64,000 nt of DNA from Sporomusa termitida (GTDB lineage: Bacteria > Bacillota > Negativicutes > Sporomusales > Sporomusaceae). Under the pieces are notes generated by a model, which worked only from the letters and a program-made list of their open reading frames with translations, searched no databases and was not told the DNA's origin. Position 1 is the first letter of the stretch. Each line of letters starts with the position of its first letter. This document shows, one piece after another, positions 31,174-40,073 of the stretch. Location of the stretch: contig NZ_CP036259.1 in the NCBI RefSeq assembly GCF_007641255.1, forward strand, positions 3,226,501 through 3,290,500. The letters are read 5' to 3'. The position numbers and the translations under genes were made by a program.

Positions 31174-32481
31174 TTAGGCCAGCTCTTTATTATGCGTTTC
31201 TTCAGCCAAAAGCACTAAAACCAGCAAGGTGACCATCGCGCCGGCGATCAAATAGTAGGTCGGAGCCAGGTTACTGCCGGTAACCGAGATCAGCCAGGTC
31301 GAAACAAACGGCGCTGTCCCGCCAAAACAGGCCACCGCAATATTATACCCAACGGCAATTGCGCTGCAGCGGATGTTGGTCGGGAATATCTCCGTCATGT
31401 AAACCGTAGCGCCGCCGCAAATCATGGCTTCCAGAACGGCTAATACAACTAATCCTGCAAGAAACATAACAGAGCTTTCCGTAGTGCTTAACAAATAAAA
31501 TACCGGGTAGCCCAAAACAATTAAGCCTAAGGCTGCGCCCATCATGACCGGCTTTCGCCCCACTTTATCAGCAAGCATGCCGGTAAACGGAATGGCAATC
31601 ATAAAAATTATAATTAAGAACGTATTAAAGGAGAGTCCGACAGATAACGGAAATTTTAATACCTTGGAAATATAAGTTGGCATATAGGCCATGATAATCC
31701 AATACGAAATCGTCCAGCCAATTACAATACCGAAGCTCAGTATCGTTTCCCGCTTATAGTGCTTGAACACTGTCTTAAGCGGCGTCTGCACCAATGCCTG
31801 GGCATCCTCACAGCCTTTAAACACCGGCGTTTCATCAATTTTACGCCGTATATACAAACCGTAAGCGGCAATTAAAATTCCACTCAAAAACGGGAGACGC
31901 CAACCCCAGGCATTCATGTCCTCAGGCGAAAGCAGGGAACTGAGAATAGCGCCGGAGCCCGAGCCGAGCAGCAACCCCACGGCAATACTAAACTGCGACC
32001 AGCTTACAATAAAGCCCCGGTTGTACGGAGTAGCGTATTCCGCCAAAAACGACATGCAGCTTCCCCATTCACCGCCGGTGGATATTCCCTGCAACAACCG
32101 GCAAACAGCCAGCAAAATTGGTGCTAAAACCCCTACCTGCGCATATGTTGGCAGAATTCCCACAATGAATGTACTAACACCCATTAACATAACCGTCCAG
32201 GTCAGCACATTACGCCGGCCCACCCGGTCGGCATAATGGCCAAAGATAAGCCCGCCTACAGGCCGCATGACAAAGCCAACCCCAAATACAATGAACGCCA
32301 GCATCAGCGCAGTAACAGGATCTTGGGAAGAAAAAAACTGGGAAGAAATAATGGAAGCAAAATAACCATACAGACCATAATCAAACCATTCCAATGCATT
32401 GCCGATTGATCCCGCAAGAACCGCCTTGAACATACGGGGACTTGCCGGTACACTACTGTTGAGCTTACTGGAAGCAATCAT
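31174..32481 (-). CDS. MFS transporter, metabolite:H+ symporter (MHS/ProP-like) family
   Basis: 435 residues from the ATG at 32479-32481, selected for GGAAAGGAG upstream. MHS-family hallmarks: 'GSIGNALEWFDYGLYGYFAS' in TM1, FVMRPVGGLIFGHYADRVGRR in loop 2-3, 'GISTGGEWGSCMSFLAEYA' in TM4-5, and a second GMLADKVGRKPVM in the middle loop. Relatives carry proline/betaine, citrate, ketoglutarate or shikimate with protons. Second gene of a two-gene operon behind an amidohydrolase (49-base gap), so it probably imports that enzyme's substrate. Confidence 0.92.
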   Translation of the reverse strand: MIASSKLNSSVPASPRMFKAVLAGSIGNALEWFDYGLYGYFASIISSQFFSSQDPVTALMLAFIVFGVGFVMRPVGGLIFGHYADRVGRRNVLTWTVMLMGVSTFIVGILPTYAQVGVLAPILLAVCRLLQGISTGGEWGSCMSFLAEYATPYNRGFIVSWSQFSIAVGLLLGSGSGAILSSLLSPEDMNAWGWRLPFLSGILIAAYGLYIRRKIDETPVFKGCEDAQALVQTPLKTVFKHYKRETILSFGIVIGWTISYWIIMAYMPTYISKVLKFPLSVGLSFNTFLIIIFMIAIPFTGMLADKVGRKPVMMGAALGLIVLGYPVFYLLSTTESSVMFLAGLVVLAVLEAMICGGATVYMTEIFPTNIRCSAIAVGYNIAVACFGGTAPFVSTWLISVTGSNLAPTYYLIAGAMVTLLVLVLLAEETHNKELA

Positions 32482-32530
32482 ATTTTTCTCCTTTCCAAGC
32501 TTGTATTTTTTCACCTGACAAACCGAACAG

Positions 32531-33745
32531 TTACAGCATCACCCCGCTTTTGATCACCTGGCAAATACTATTGATGCTGCGAATATCTTCCAAAGGGTTT
32601 TCCTTTAAAAGCAAAATATCAGCCTTTTTCCCGGCCTCAATCGCCCCAAGCACCTGGCTCCTGCCTAACGCAGCCGCCGCGGTGTGTGTTGCCGCCCGCA
32701 AAATATCGGCCGGCTTCATCCCGTACTGGCCCATTGTACACATTTCCAGCAATACCGACGGCTGAGGCCCAAAATTGGGCGAACCGGCATCCGTTCCCAG
32801 CGCAATCGGAACACCAATATCCATTGCCTTGCGAAAAGTCTCCCGGTGCCAGCCAGCAACCGTCTTGGCCTTGTCAACATATTGTTCAGGGATTTGCCCT
32901 GAGCTCTCCGATAACTTTTTATATACAGCCAGTGTGGGAACAAAATACGTGTTTTTTTCATGCATCGCCTGCAGAATACCTGACGAAATATCTGCGCCAT
33001 GCTCTATGGTATCCACCCCGGCCCGCACCGCATTTTCAATCCCCACCCGGCCGAGCGAATGGGAAGCCACCTTTAATCCCAAATGGTGGGCCTCGGCTAC
33101 GATTACCGCCAGGTCTGCTTCTGAATAGACCGATGGACCTATCTCCTCCGGACCGTAGGCGCCGCCGGTCGAGGCTACTTTGATCACCCCGGCGCCCCGC
33201 ATTTTCATATAACGGACAGCTTTAATCAGCTCCTCCCGGGAATCAGCGATATAACCAAGCGCCGGCACATGGCCGCCGGTCGGCTGAATAATCCGCCCGG
33301 CGCCAACCACGGTTGGACCCAAAATCATCCCCACCTCAAATACCCTGGCAATATCCACGGCAACATCATCAACAGACCCGACATCCCTGACCGTGGTAAC
33401 CCCCTGGGCCAGTGATCTCCGGGCATTCATTATCCCTCTGGCAAAAGCCAGATAATTGCCTTCTTTGGCCATGGTATACAGCGGATCGGCACTGCCGTCC
33501 CAAACCAGATGGACATGCAGGTCGATCAGGCCCGGCATCATATACATTCCCGCTGCATCAAAGCTCTCAACCCCTGCGGGAATTTCCGGACCGGTAAACA
33601 GCTCCACAATGCTGTCATCCTGAATGCGAACCGCTCCCCCCCTGATAACTGCTCCCTGCACTATATCAAGCAACGCAGCATTTTTTATTATGTATTCGCG
33701 TGGTCTCCCGGTAACAGACAATCTGTCTTCTGACAATTGAATCAT
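32531..33745 (-). CDS. Amidohydrolase, imidazolonepropionase/prolidase-like
   Basis: 404 residues from the ATG at 33743-33745 (GGGAGGAAAGG upstream). Composite amidohydrolase: MMPGLIDLHVHLVWDG (metal HxH), a 'GVIKVASTGGAYGPEEIGPS' strand carrying the K-equivalent, KVASHSLGRVGIENAVRAGV and TIEHGADIS histidines, and catalytic aspartate in LGTDAGSPNFGPQ; the end has KKADILLLKENPLEDI. Subclass matches Xaa-Pro dipeptidase or imidazolonepropionase relatives that often cleave N-acyl or dipeptide amides. Cotranscribed with an MHS transporter and divergent from a LysR regulator, a standard inducible catabolic layout. Leader holds a terminator-like hairpin. Confidence 0.9.
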   Translation of the reverse strand: MIQLSEDRLSVTGRPREYIIKNAALLDIVQGAVIRGGAVRIQDDSIVELFTGPEIPAGVESFDAAGMYMMPGLIDLHVHLVWDGSADPLYTMAKEGNYLAFARGIMNARRSLAQGVTTVRDVGSVDDVAVDIARVFEVGMILGPTVVGAGRIIQPTGGHVPALGYIADSREELIKAVRYMKMRGAGVIKVASTGGAYGPEEIGPSVYSEADLAVIVAEAHHLGLKVASHSLGRVGIENAVRAGVDTIEHGADISSGILQAMHEKNTYFVPTLAVYKKLSESSGQIPEQYVDKAKTVAGWHRETFRKAMDIGVPIALGTDAGSPNFGPQPSVLLEMCTMGQYGMKPADILRAATHTAAAALGRSQVLGAIEAGKKADILLLKENPLEDIRSINSICQVIKSGVML

Positions 33746-33776
33746 CCTTTCCTCCCGCCTTGAAAAAAAAAGCAAC

Positions 33777-33820
33777 AAAAAAACTTTTGACCGGTAAAAG
33801 TCAAAAGTTCAGCGCTGAAC
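33777..33820 (-). terminator. Terminator-like hairpin in the leader of the amidohydrolase operon
   Basis: AACTTTTGAC (33782-33791) pairs with GTCAAAAGTT (33800-33809); on the minus strand it is followed by seven T. The adjoining palindrome GTTCAGCGCTGAAC (33807-33820) shares an arm with it, so two folds compete. It lies about 35 bases before the start codon, so attenuation is likely. Confidence 0.6.
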
Positions 33821-33970
33821 AATTATATGTTTCCCCAATAAACCGTGCTCCGGTATCTGGGGTTCTGTATAAACTTAGTATATAGCAGCAGGAAACAGAT
33901 GTCTAATATATAAATAACACTTAAATAATACTTTTAAAATATAATAAAAAAATGTAAAGGATGGATAGAA

Positions 33971-34876
33971 ATGGAGCTACGGCATCTACACTACTTTATT
34001 GCAGTCGCGGAAGAATTGCATTTCAGCCGGGCCGCCAGCCGTTTAAAGATGGCCCAGCCGCCGCTAAGCCAGCAGATTCAAAACCTGGAAACAGAAATAG
34101 GGGCTCCGTTGTTTTACCGCACGAAACGCCAGGTGGCACTGACAGAAGCAGGCAAGGTCTTTCTGGAAAAAGCCTATCAAATCATTGCCGACGTTCAAAA
34201 AGCCGGTGTTGCTGCCCGGAATACGCAGCAGGGAAAGCAAGGCTGCTTAATTGTCGGCTTTACCGGCATCGCGACCTTTAATATGCTGCCCCGCCTGATC
34301 CCCGCGTACCGGGCCAGGTATCCGCTGGTCGAGCTGACCTTGCGCCAGCTGGGCACCACTGAGCAGGCCCGGGCCTTGCTGCAGGAAGAGCTGCAGGTGG
34401 GGATACTCTGCCTGCCTGTCATTACCGCCGAGTTGAACTTTGAGGTTGTTTGCCGGGACGCCTTCGTTGTCGCCTTGCCCCAAAATCATCAGCTGGCAGA
34501 ATGCCAGTCGGTTGATGTGCGGCAGCTGGCGCCGAATTCCTTCATCATGACAACCAGGAAGGTCGGGGAAGGGTATCATGACGGCATCATTAATATCTGC
34601 CGCCATGCCGGTTTTGAACCCCGCATATCGCAGGAGGTCCATGAGCTGCAAACCTCGGTATCCCTGGTTGCGGCCGGCATGGGCATCGCCCTGCTGCCCG
34701 GCTCCATTCAAAAATTAAACATAAAGGGGGTCGTCTACCGGCCGCTAACAAACGCCATCCCGCCGCTGGAAACGGCCATAGCCTGGCATAAAAATGAAAA
34801 ATCACCCCGTGTCGAAAATTTTCTGGCCCTGGCCCGCAGCGTTTCACCCGGGGTCAGCACCCGGGGTCAGGCTTGA
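33971..34876 (+). CDS. LysR-family transcriptional regulator
   Basis: 301 residues. N-terminal winged helix MELRHLHYFIAVAEELHFSR, 'AASRLKMAQPPLSQQIQNLE' and 'TKRQVALTEAGKVFLEKA' are a textbook LysR DNA-binding domain, followed by the two-lobed periplasmic-binding-like effector domain (GCLIVGFTGIATFNMLPRLI). It is transcribed away from the amidohydrolase/MHS operon, 225 bases apart, so it most likely activates that operon when its substrate binds. Its 3' end overlaps the convergent ABC gene by 10 bases. Confidence 0.93.
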   Translation: MELRHLHYFIAVAEELHFSRAASRLKMAQPPLSQQIQNLETEIGAPLFYRTKRQVALTEAGKVFLEKAYQIIADVQKAGVAARNTQQGKQGCLIVGFTGIATFNMLPRLIPAYRARYPLVELTLRQLGTTEQARALLQEELQVGILCLPVITAELNFEVVCRDAFVVALPQNHQLAECQSVDVRQLAPNSFIMTTRKVGEGYHDGIINICRHAGFEPRISQEVHELQTSVSLVAAGMGIALLPGSIQKLNIKGVVYRPLTNAIPPLETAIAWHKNEKSPRVENFLALARSVSPGVSTRGQA

Positions 34877-36657
34877 CTTATAACTAAATTTGACTTATTT
34901 CCATCTACTTCGCCTAAACTCCACCCTTCCGCCGCCTGCCGGATGGCCAGGAACCGCCTGTACACCCCGTCCTGCCGGCTCAACTCCGCGTGGGTGCCCT
35001 GCTGGGCAATGCGGCCGGCTTCGACCACCAGGATCTGATCGGCGTTTTGGATGGTGGCCAGGCGGTGGGCAATAATCAGCATGGTTTTACCCTGCACCAG
35101 GGCACTGAGCGCCTGCTGAATGAGATGCTCATTCTCCGGATCCACACTGGCGGTTGCCTCGTCCAAAATGACAATAGGTGCCGCCTTCAGTATGGCCCGG
35201 GCAATGGAAATGCGCTGTTTTTCCCCGCCCGAAAGGGTGGCGCCGCCGTCGCCGATTACAGTCTCGTACCCGTTGGGCAGCTTGGTAATGAAATCATGGC
35301 AGCAGGCCTTGCGGGCGGCCGCCACCACCTCGTCCATTGTTGCCGCCGGCTGGCCGAAGCGGATATTATTCAGTACCGTATCATGAAACAGGTAGACCTG
35401 CTGGAATACCATACTGATATGGGCAAGCAGGCTGTCGCAGGTCATGGTTTTGATATCAACCCCGCCAATCAGCACCCGGCCCTGATCCACATCATAGAAG
35501 CGGGCGATCAGGCTGCAGATTGTCGATTTGCCGCTGCCCGAAGGACCGACAATGGCTGTCGTGGTGCCGGCCGGGACCGTAAAGGACACATTCTGCAGCA
35601 CCGCCTGCTGGTCATAGGCGAACGTGACCGCCTGAAACCGGATATCATAGGCCGGCAATTGCACATCGACCCCGTCTTTATCAATAAACTCCGCGGTCTC
35701 AATCTCCCCGAGCTTATCGAGGGTGGCATCAATGAGTTCCAGCACATGGGCGGCATTGTTGACTGTCTCAATCTGTTTAAAGATCACAAAGGAGAAGATC
35801 GCCATCATCAGCAGCGTCGGCACAGCCATCGCCCCCTGCAGCGTCAGCAGGGCCGCGGCCAGGACCACGCCGGTGGCGGCGGTTTTCAGTGCCAGTAAAT
35901 GGAGGCAGTTATAAGGCACATACTCTTTTTCAATCTTGCAGTTGATCTCCTTGCTCAGCCGGTAGGCATTACGGATTCCGTCCCGGGCCACACCGTCCTG
36001 CTTAAAGGCCTTGACAACCGCCATGCCCCGGACATACTCAAGGGTGGCGGCAATCATGCGGTCCTGGGCGGTCTGATGGACAGGGGCGTTGGCCTTGCTC
36101 TTTAGGCCCAGCAGCTGCAGCGACCAGGCCGAGGCCGCAATGCCGGCCGCCGCAACCAGCGCGACCTGCCAGCTGTACAGAGCCAGGCACAACACCAGGG
36201 TAATCGCACTGATATAGCCGTTGACCACCACGTCAACCATCTTCATGCCAAACAGCTCCAGTAAGGATAGATCGGTCGTCACGGCGGCGGCAATCTCGCC
36301 GGCAGTTTTCTTGCTGAAAAAGCCCAGCGACACCCGTTTTAAGAGGGCGCCAATCGCCAGCCGCTGCTCGGCGGCCACTTCATAGCCAATACTCTCCTGG
36401 GCGGCGGCCCGCAGATAGGCGAACCAGAACCGCCCGGCCACGGTAACCAGCATAAACCCCAGCATATACCAGACCCGCGCCCCGTCAAGGGCAGCGGCGC
36501 CCCTGCTGTCCTCTATAATCAGATTGAGGCCGCAGGCGGCGCCCATAATCGGCAGAGCGGTAAATACCGTGTGCAGGAACGAATACACACAACCGGCATA
36601 TAAGCGTCTTTGGCGCGGCCCCGACCAGGCGATAATCCGTTTTATTGTTTGCAGCAT
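34867..36657 (-). CDS. Exporter-fold ABC protein (membrane + ATPase), second of a pair
   Basis: 596 residues. Six-helix type IV membrane domain (residues ~1-310), then the nucleotide-binding domain: Walker A VGPSGSGKSTICSLIARF, Q loop 'MVFQQVYLFHDTVLNNI', signature LSGGEKQRISIARAIL, Walker B APIVILDEATASVD and switch histidine IIAHRLATI. It overlaps its partner by 16 bases, so a heterodimer is expected. With a Fur-boxed AraC regulator and this gene order, the pair resembles the YbtPQ/IrtAB class, exporter-fold proteins that import iron-siderophore complexes. Direction and cargo are inferred from context only. Confidence 0.9.
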   Translation of the reverse strand: MLQTIKRIIAWSGPRQRRLYAGCVYSFLHTVFTALPIMGAACGLNLIIEDSRGAAALDGARVWYMLGFMLVTVAGRFWFAYLRAAAQESIGYEVAAEQRLAIGALLKRVSLGFFSKKTAGEIAAAVTTDLSLLELFGMKMVDVVVNGYISAITLVLCLALYSWQVALVAAAGIAASAWSLQLLGLKSKANAPVHQTAQDRMIAATLEYVRGMAVVKAFKQDGVARDGIRNAYRLSKEINCKIEKEYVPYNCLHLLALKTAATGVVLAAALLTLQGAMAVPTLLMMAIFSFVIFKQIETVNNAAHVLELIDATLDKLGEIETAEFIDKDGVDVQLPAYDIRFQAVTFAYDQQAVLQNVSFTVPAGTTTAIVGPSGSGKSTICSLIARFYDVDQGRVLIGGVDIKTMTCDSLLAHISMVFQQVYLFHDTVLNNIRFGQPAATMDEVVAAARKACCHDFITKLPNGYETVIGDGGATLSGGEKQRISIARAILKAAPIVILDEATASVDPENEHLIQQALSALVQGKTMLIIAHRLATIQNADQILVVEAGRIAQQGTHAELSRQDGVYRRFLAIRQAAEGWSLGEVDGNKSNLVISQA

Positions 36658-38441
36658 GGGCTGTTGTCTCCTTGTTCATGATTGGCCGCCCACTGGCGGG
36701 CCCCGGTATGGGCCGCCCACATCGACCGGTAAAGCGGGCAGCCGGCAAGCAGGGCGGCGTGCGTGCCGGTCTGGACAATCCGGCCCTGCTCCATAACCAC
36801 GATCTGGCCGGCCCGGATAATTGTCGACAGCCGGTGGGCGATGACCAGCAGGGTCTTGTCGCGGGTCAGGGCAGCCAGGGACTGCTGGAGCTTGTCCTCA
36901 TTCTCCGGATCGGTAAACGCCGTTGCTTCATCCAGGATGACCACCGGCGCGTTTTTTAAGATGGCTCTGGCAATCGCGATTCTTTGCTTTTCCCCGCCCG
37001 ACAACCTGCTGCCCGCTTCACCGGCGCCGGTATCGTACCCCTTAGCCAGCCTGCGGATAAACCCGTCGCAGCAGGCCGCCCGGGCAGCGGCCATAACCTC
37101 CTCGTCCGACGCCCGGGGATTGCCAAGGCGAATGTTCTCCCTCAGGGAGCAGTTAAACAGGAAATTATCCTGAGTTACAAAACTGACTGTGTCGGCCAGC
37201 TGGGACAGGGGCAAATCTTTGATATTCACCCCGCCGATGCGGACTGCGCCGTTCCCCACATCCCAAAAACGGGCGATCAGCCTGGCAACCGTCGATTTGC
37301 CGCTGCCCGACGGCCCCACCAGCGCCGTAAAGGTTCCCTGGGGCAGGCGCAGCGTCAGGCCGTCGAGCACCCTGCGGCCCCCGGCCGTCCCCGGGGCCGC
37401 TGCGTCATAGGCAAAAGACACCTGGTCCAGCGCAATATCATAGGCTGCCAGCTCCACCGGCGCCGCCGCAACCGGCAGCCCCGGCAGGTTTAAAAAATCA
37501 GCCGCGTCTTTCACCGCATATTCGATGGCCTTGTCATCATTGACAAACACCGTAAAGCTCGTCAGGGGCGCGACCAGCCCCAGGGACAGGATCAGGCACA
37601 TCGTAAGCTCTGCTGGCTGCAGCGTGCCATTAAGATACAAGTACATCCCGGCCGGCATGGCGCCAAGCAGGGTGGACGGCAGCACCGCGCCGCCCAGGTT
37701 CATGACTTTCCAGGTACTCCGGAACCAGGCCAGGGTATACTCCCTAAACTGCCCAACTGCGCGCTCATACCGTTCATAGGACGCGGCCGACTGGTTAAAG
37801 GCCTTGATAACCTCAATCCCCTCAATATATTCGACAATCACACTATTGACATAATTGCCGGCAGCCATATATTCAGCATACTTTCTGTCAAAGGCTTGCA
37901 GCAGCACTGCATAGATGACGGCAGCGGCCGGTATCGTAAGCGTAGCCGCCAGGGCCATCCGCCAGTCGATTGCCAGCAGATAGGCAAATATCGCCAGCGG
38001 CAGCAGCAGATTGGCAGTGCCCTCCGGGATGAGATGGGCCAGGGGGACCTCCACGCTTTCCACCTTATCGACAATCACACTTTTCATTTTTCCCGCCGTC
38101 TGGTTCAACACCGTTCCCAGCGGCGCCTGCAGCAGCCGGTCGGCGATGCGCAGGCGCATATTTTCCAGGATGCTGTAGGCGGAAAAATGGGCCAGCATCG
38201 TCGACAGGGCATAGAATCCAAGCTGGATTAGATGTCCGCCCAGACTCAGGGCCGCCCAGAATAAGACGGCCCGGACCGTTGCCTGTTCTTCCAGAAATAA
38301 GATAATAATCTGATAAACGCCCAGATACGGCACCATGCTGCCGGCCACACTGACAATTGCGCATAGTATCGCCAACAGCAGCTGCAGCCGGCACCCGCCG
38401 GCAAACAGCCACACGGTTTTCAGCCAGTTATTTTCCTCCAT
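36642..38441 (-). CDS. Exporter-fold ABC protein (membrane + ATPase), first of a pair
   Basis: 599 residues from the ATG at 38439-38441 (AAAGGTGG upstream); the longer open frame to 38642 overlaps the EcfT-like gene and has no ribosome site. Membrane domain with six helices starting 'WLFAGGCRLQLLLAILCAIV', then the ATPase: VGPSGSGKSTVARLIARFWD (Walker A), 'SFVTQDNFLFNCSLRENIRL' (Q loop), LSGGEKQRIAIARAIL, and VVILDEATAFTDPENE (Walker B; the usual 'ATASVD' is ATAFTD). Partner of the 596-residue protein downstream. The minus-strand unit carries a Fur-like box upstream of its first gene at 38720. Confidence 0.9.
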   Translation of the reverse strand: MEENNWLKTVWLFAGGCRLQLLLAILCAIVSVAGSMVPYLGVYQIIILFLEEQATVRAVLFWAALSLGGHLIQLGFYALSTMLAHFSAYSILENMRLRIADRLLQAPLGTVLNQTAGKMKSVIVDKVESVEVPLAHLIPEGTANLLLPLAIFAYLLAIDWRMALAATLTIPAAAVIYAVLLQAFDRKYAEYMAAGNYVNSVIVEYIEGIEVIKAFNQSAASYERYERAVGQFREYTLAWFRSTWKVMNLGGAVLPSTLLGAMPAGMYLYLNGTLQPAELTMCLILSLGLVAPLTSFTVFVNDDKAIEYAVKDAADFLNLPGLPVAAAPVELAAYDIALDQVSFAYDAAAPGTAGGRRVLDGLTLRLPQGTFTALVGPSGSGKSTVARLIARFWDVGNGAVRIGGVNIKDLPLSQLADTVSFVTQDNFLFNCSLRENIRLGNPRASDEEVMAAARAACCDGFIRRLAKGYDTGAGEAGSRLSGGEKQRIAIARAILKNAPVVILDEATAFTDPENEDKLQQSLAALTRDKTLLVIAHRLSTIIRAGQIVVMEQGRIVQTGTHAALLAGCPLYRSMWAAHTGARQWAANHEQGDNSPCCKQ

Positions 38442-38479
38442 GAATGCTTCCACCTTTCTTAGGCGACCACGCCGTCCAG

Positions 38480-38692
38480 TCAAAAAACAATCAGCAGAAA
38501 AGCGCCTGCAAAACGCAGCGCCGTCCGCCCCATTTTCTGAACCGCCATCAATGCGGCCAGCAGCAGAAATAAGCTGAAAAGCTCGCCGCGGCTCCCGCAC
38601 ACATAGGTCAGCCAGGAGACTGTGACAACCAGAAACAGCCACACCCGCGGGTCAGGTTTGGCCGCCTTTAAACCGGAGCCTCCATCCATCAA
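38480..38692 (-). CDS. Short EcfT-like membrane protein, probably truncated
   Basis: 70 residues with a strong GGAGGAGGGG ribosome site. Reads 'KPDPRVWLFLVVTVSWLTYV' then LFSLFLLLAALMAVQKMGRT and 'ALRFAGAFLLIVF', two hydrophobic segments like the first helices of an ECF-transporter T component (normally 220-250 residues). It ends 38 bases before the first ABC gene. No S component or EcfA ATPases are nearby, so it appears to be a remnant of a larger ECF-plus-ABC cluster, unless the short form has its own function. Family assignment is tentative. Confidence 0.45.
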   Translation of the reverse strand: MMDGGSGLKAAKPDPRVWLFLVVTVSWLTYVCGSRGELFSLFLLLAALMAVQKMGRTALRFAGAFLLIVF

Positions 38693-38719
38693 TTCCCCTC
38701 CTCCACCTTGCCCGCTATA

Positions 38720-38734
38720 TGATAATAATTATTT
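38720..38734. promoter_or_regulatory. Fur-like box upstream of the ABC operon
   Basis: TGATAATAATTATTT matches the 7-1-7 Fur consensus TGATAAT-N-ATTATCA at 13 of 15 positions, about 30 bases upstream of the EcfT-like start codon, where promoter elements are expected. Confidence 0.6.
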
Positions 38735-38842
38735 ATATCATTTATTAGTCTACTAAACCGGACGGACGGCCTCTACCTGTATCCGGATTTCAGCAACAGT
38801 ATCGGGATTTTTTCGCTCGCCGCCCCGGGTCGCAAACAACAA

Positions 38843-38872
38843 ACCGGCTGCATCCTAATTGATGCAGCCGGT
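38843..38872 (-). terminator. Terminator after the AraC regulator
   Basis: Perfect 12-base-pair stem ACCGGCTGCATC / GATGCAGCCGGT, 6-base loop; minus-strand exit TTGTTGTTT. Confidence 0.75.
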
Positions 38873-38885
38873 CCACAGCCGGGGC

Positions 38886-39863
38886 TTATTCTCTCTGGGC
38901 TAAATACTCGCGGGGGTTGATACCGTTTTTCTTACGGAAGGCCAGAGCAAAGTAACTGGCGTTCGCATAGCCGATGTGCGAAGCCACCTCGCCGATGTTG
39001 AGCTTTTTTTCGGTCAACAACCGGACAGCCAGTTCCAGCCGCTTATCGACAACATAGCTGTGGACCGTCTGGCCGAATACCTGTTTAAAGCCGTTTTTCA
39101 ATTTAAACTCATTCAGGCAGACCATTCTGGCCAGGCCGGCCAGAGTCGGCGGTGTGATAAAATTCCGGTCCAGAAGCTGCCGGGCCTGCTGCAGGCTGGT
39201 AATATCCTGCCGGGAAAGCCGGAGCGGTCCGTCCGGGAGGACAGCCTGCCGGTAAACCGTCTCATTGAAATAAACAGCCAGCAGTTCCAGCAGCTTTCCT
39301 TCTATATACAGCTCCCGTACCGGGTCCGGATAAGGGCAGTCGATCAGTTGCTGCAAAATATGCCTCAGGCCCGGGGACAGCCGGTGGTTGGAGAAAAAAC
39401 GCTCCCCGGCCGGAAAACTGGGCAGCAGGGCCTGCAGGCTACTGTCCACCCCCTGCATTTGCTCAGGATAGATTTCCACCGTAATTATCCGGTTATACAG
39501 ACCGGACTGAAACCGGACCTGCCGCAGCTCAGCCGAGCGAAACGCCAAAAAGTTGGTGTCATCCACGGCCAGGTCGTTTTCCTCCAGGGCAAACTGCCCG
39601 GCCAGGCAGAAATACAGCACAATATGCGGTATGGCAAAGCGGGCGCCGCCGGCAATGCTGTCGCCAAAGGTCAGCTCTGTGTCCCGGATGCGGGCAAAGG
39701 GGCCGCTGAACAAATGCCGCACACTGGCCCGGCCAAAGCGCTCGCCAGCCCCGGCCACAACCCGGTCCGGGGTTGAATACATTACATAAGGCCGATTGTT
39801 ATGCATCAGCCAGTGTTCTTCGCCGGCCGGGACTGTTTTTTCTGCCGCTTCCCATCCATTCAT
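38886..39863 (-). CDS. AraC-family regulator (siderophore-type)
   Basis: 325 residues after GAGGAGATTG. The C-terminal ~100 residues hold two helix-turn-helix units ('TPPTLAGLARMVCLNEFKLK' with KNGFKQVFGQTVHSYVVDKR; NIGEVASHIGYANASYFALA with FRKKNGINPREYL). The N-terminal ~220 residues bind the effector. Architecture and length fit the YbtA/PchR/AlcR group that senses siderophores. A near-perfect Fur box lies upstream, and the next genes on the strand are the exporter-fold ABC pair, so it probably activates them when a siderophore is present and iron is low. Confidence 0.88.
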   Translation of the reverse strand: MNGWEAAEKTVPAGEEHWLMHNNRPYVMYSTPDRVVAGAGERFGRASVRHLFSGPFARIRDTELTFGDSIAGGARFAIPHIVLYFCLAGQFALEENDLAVDDTNFLAFRSAELRQVRFQSGLYNRIITVEIYPEQMQGVDSSLQALLPSFPAGERFFSNHRLSPGLRHILQQLIDCPYPDPVRELYIEGKLLELLAVYFNETVYRQAVLPDGPLRLSRQDITSLQQARQLLDRNFITPPTLAGLARMVCLNEFKLKNGFKQVFGQTVHSYVVDKRLELAVRLLTEKKLNIGEVASHIGYANASYFALAFRKKNGINPREYLAQRE

Positions 39864-39955
39864 GGCAATCTCCTCATCCCCAGGTTAACCTGCCTGGCCT
39901 GCCCCAAAAATGACACCGGTTATCAGGACAGCAATACCCCCAGTAATTAATTAAT

Positions 39956-39970
39956 TGATTATCATTATCA
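39956..39970. promoter_or_regulatory. Fur box upstream of the AraC regulator
   Basis: TGATTATCATTATCA matches TGATAAT-N-ATTATCA at 14 of 15 positions, about 90 bases upstream of the araC start. Confidence 0.75.
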
Positions 39971-40073
39971 ATTATATCATGAGCAAACGCCATATACAAG
40001 CTGTCCCTGAACAAACCGCCGCCCCAGCCAGACACGAGTCACCCCTGCCCAGCGGGCCCCGGTATAGTAAGCT

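Noticed and set aside
38442-38642. N-terminal extension of the first ABC protein to 38642
   Set aside because: It overlaps the EcfT-like gene, has no ribosome site and adds 67 residues without membrane or known character.
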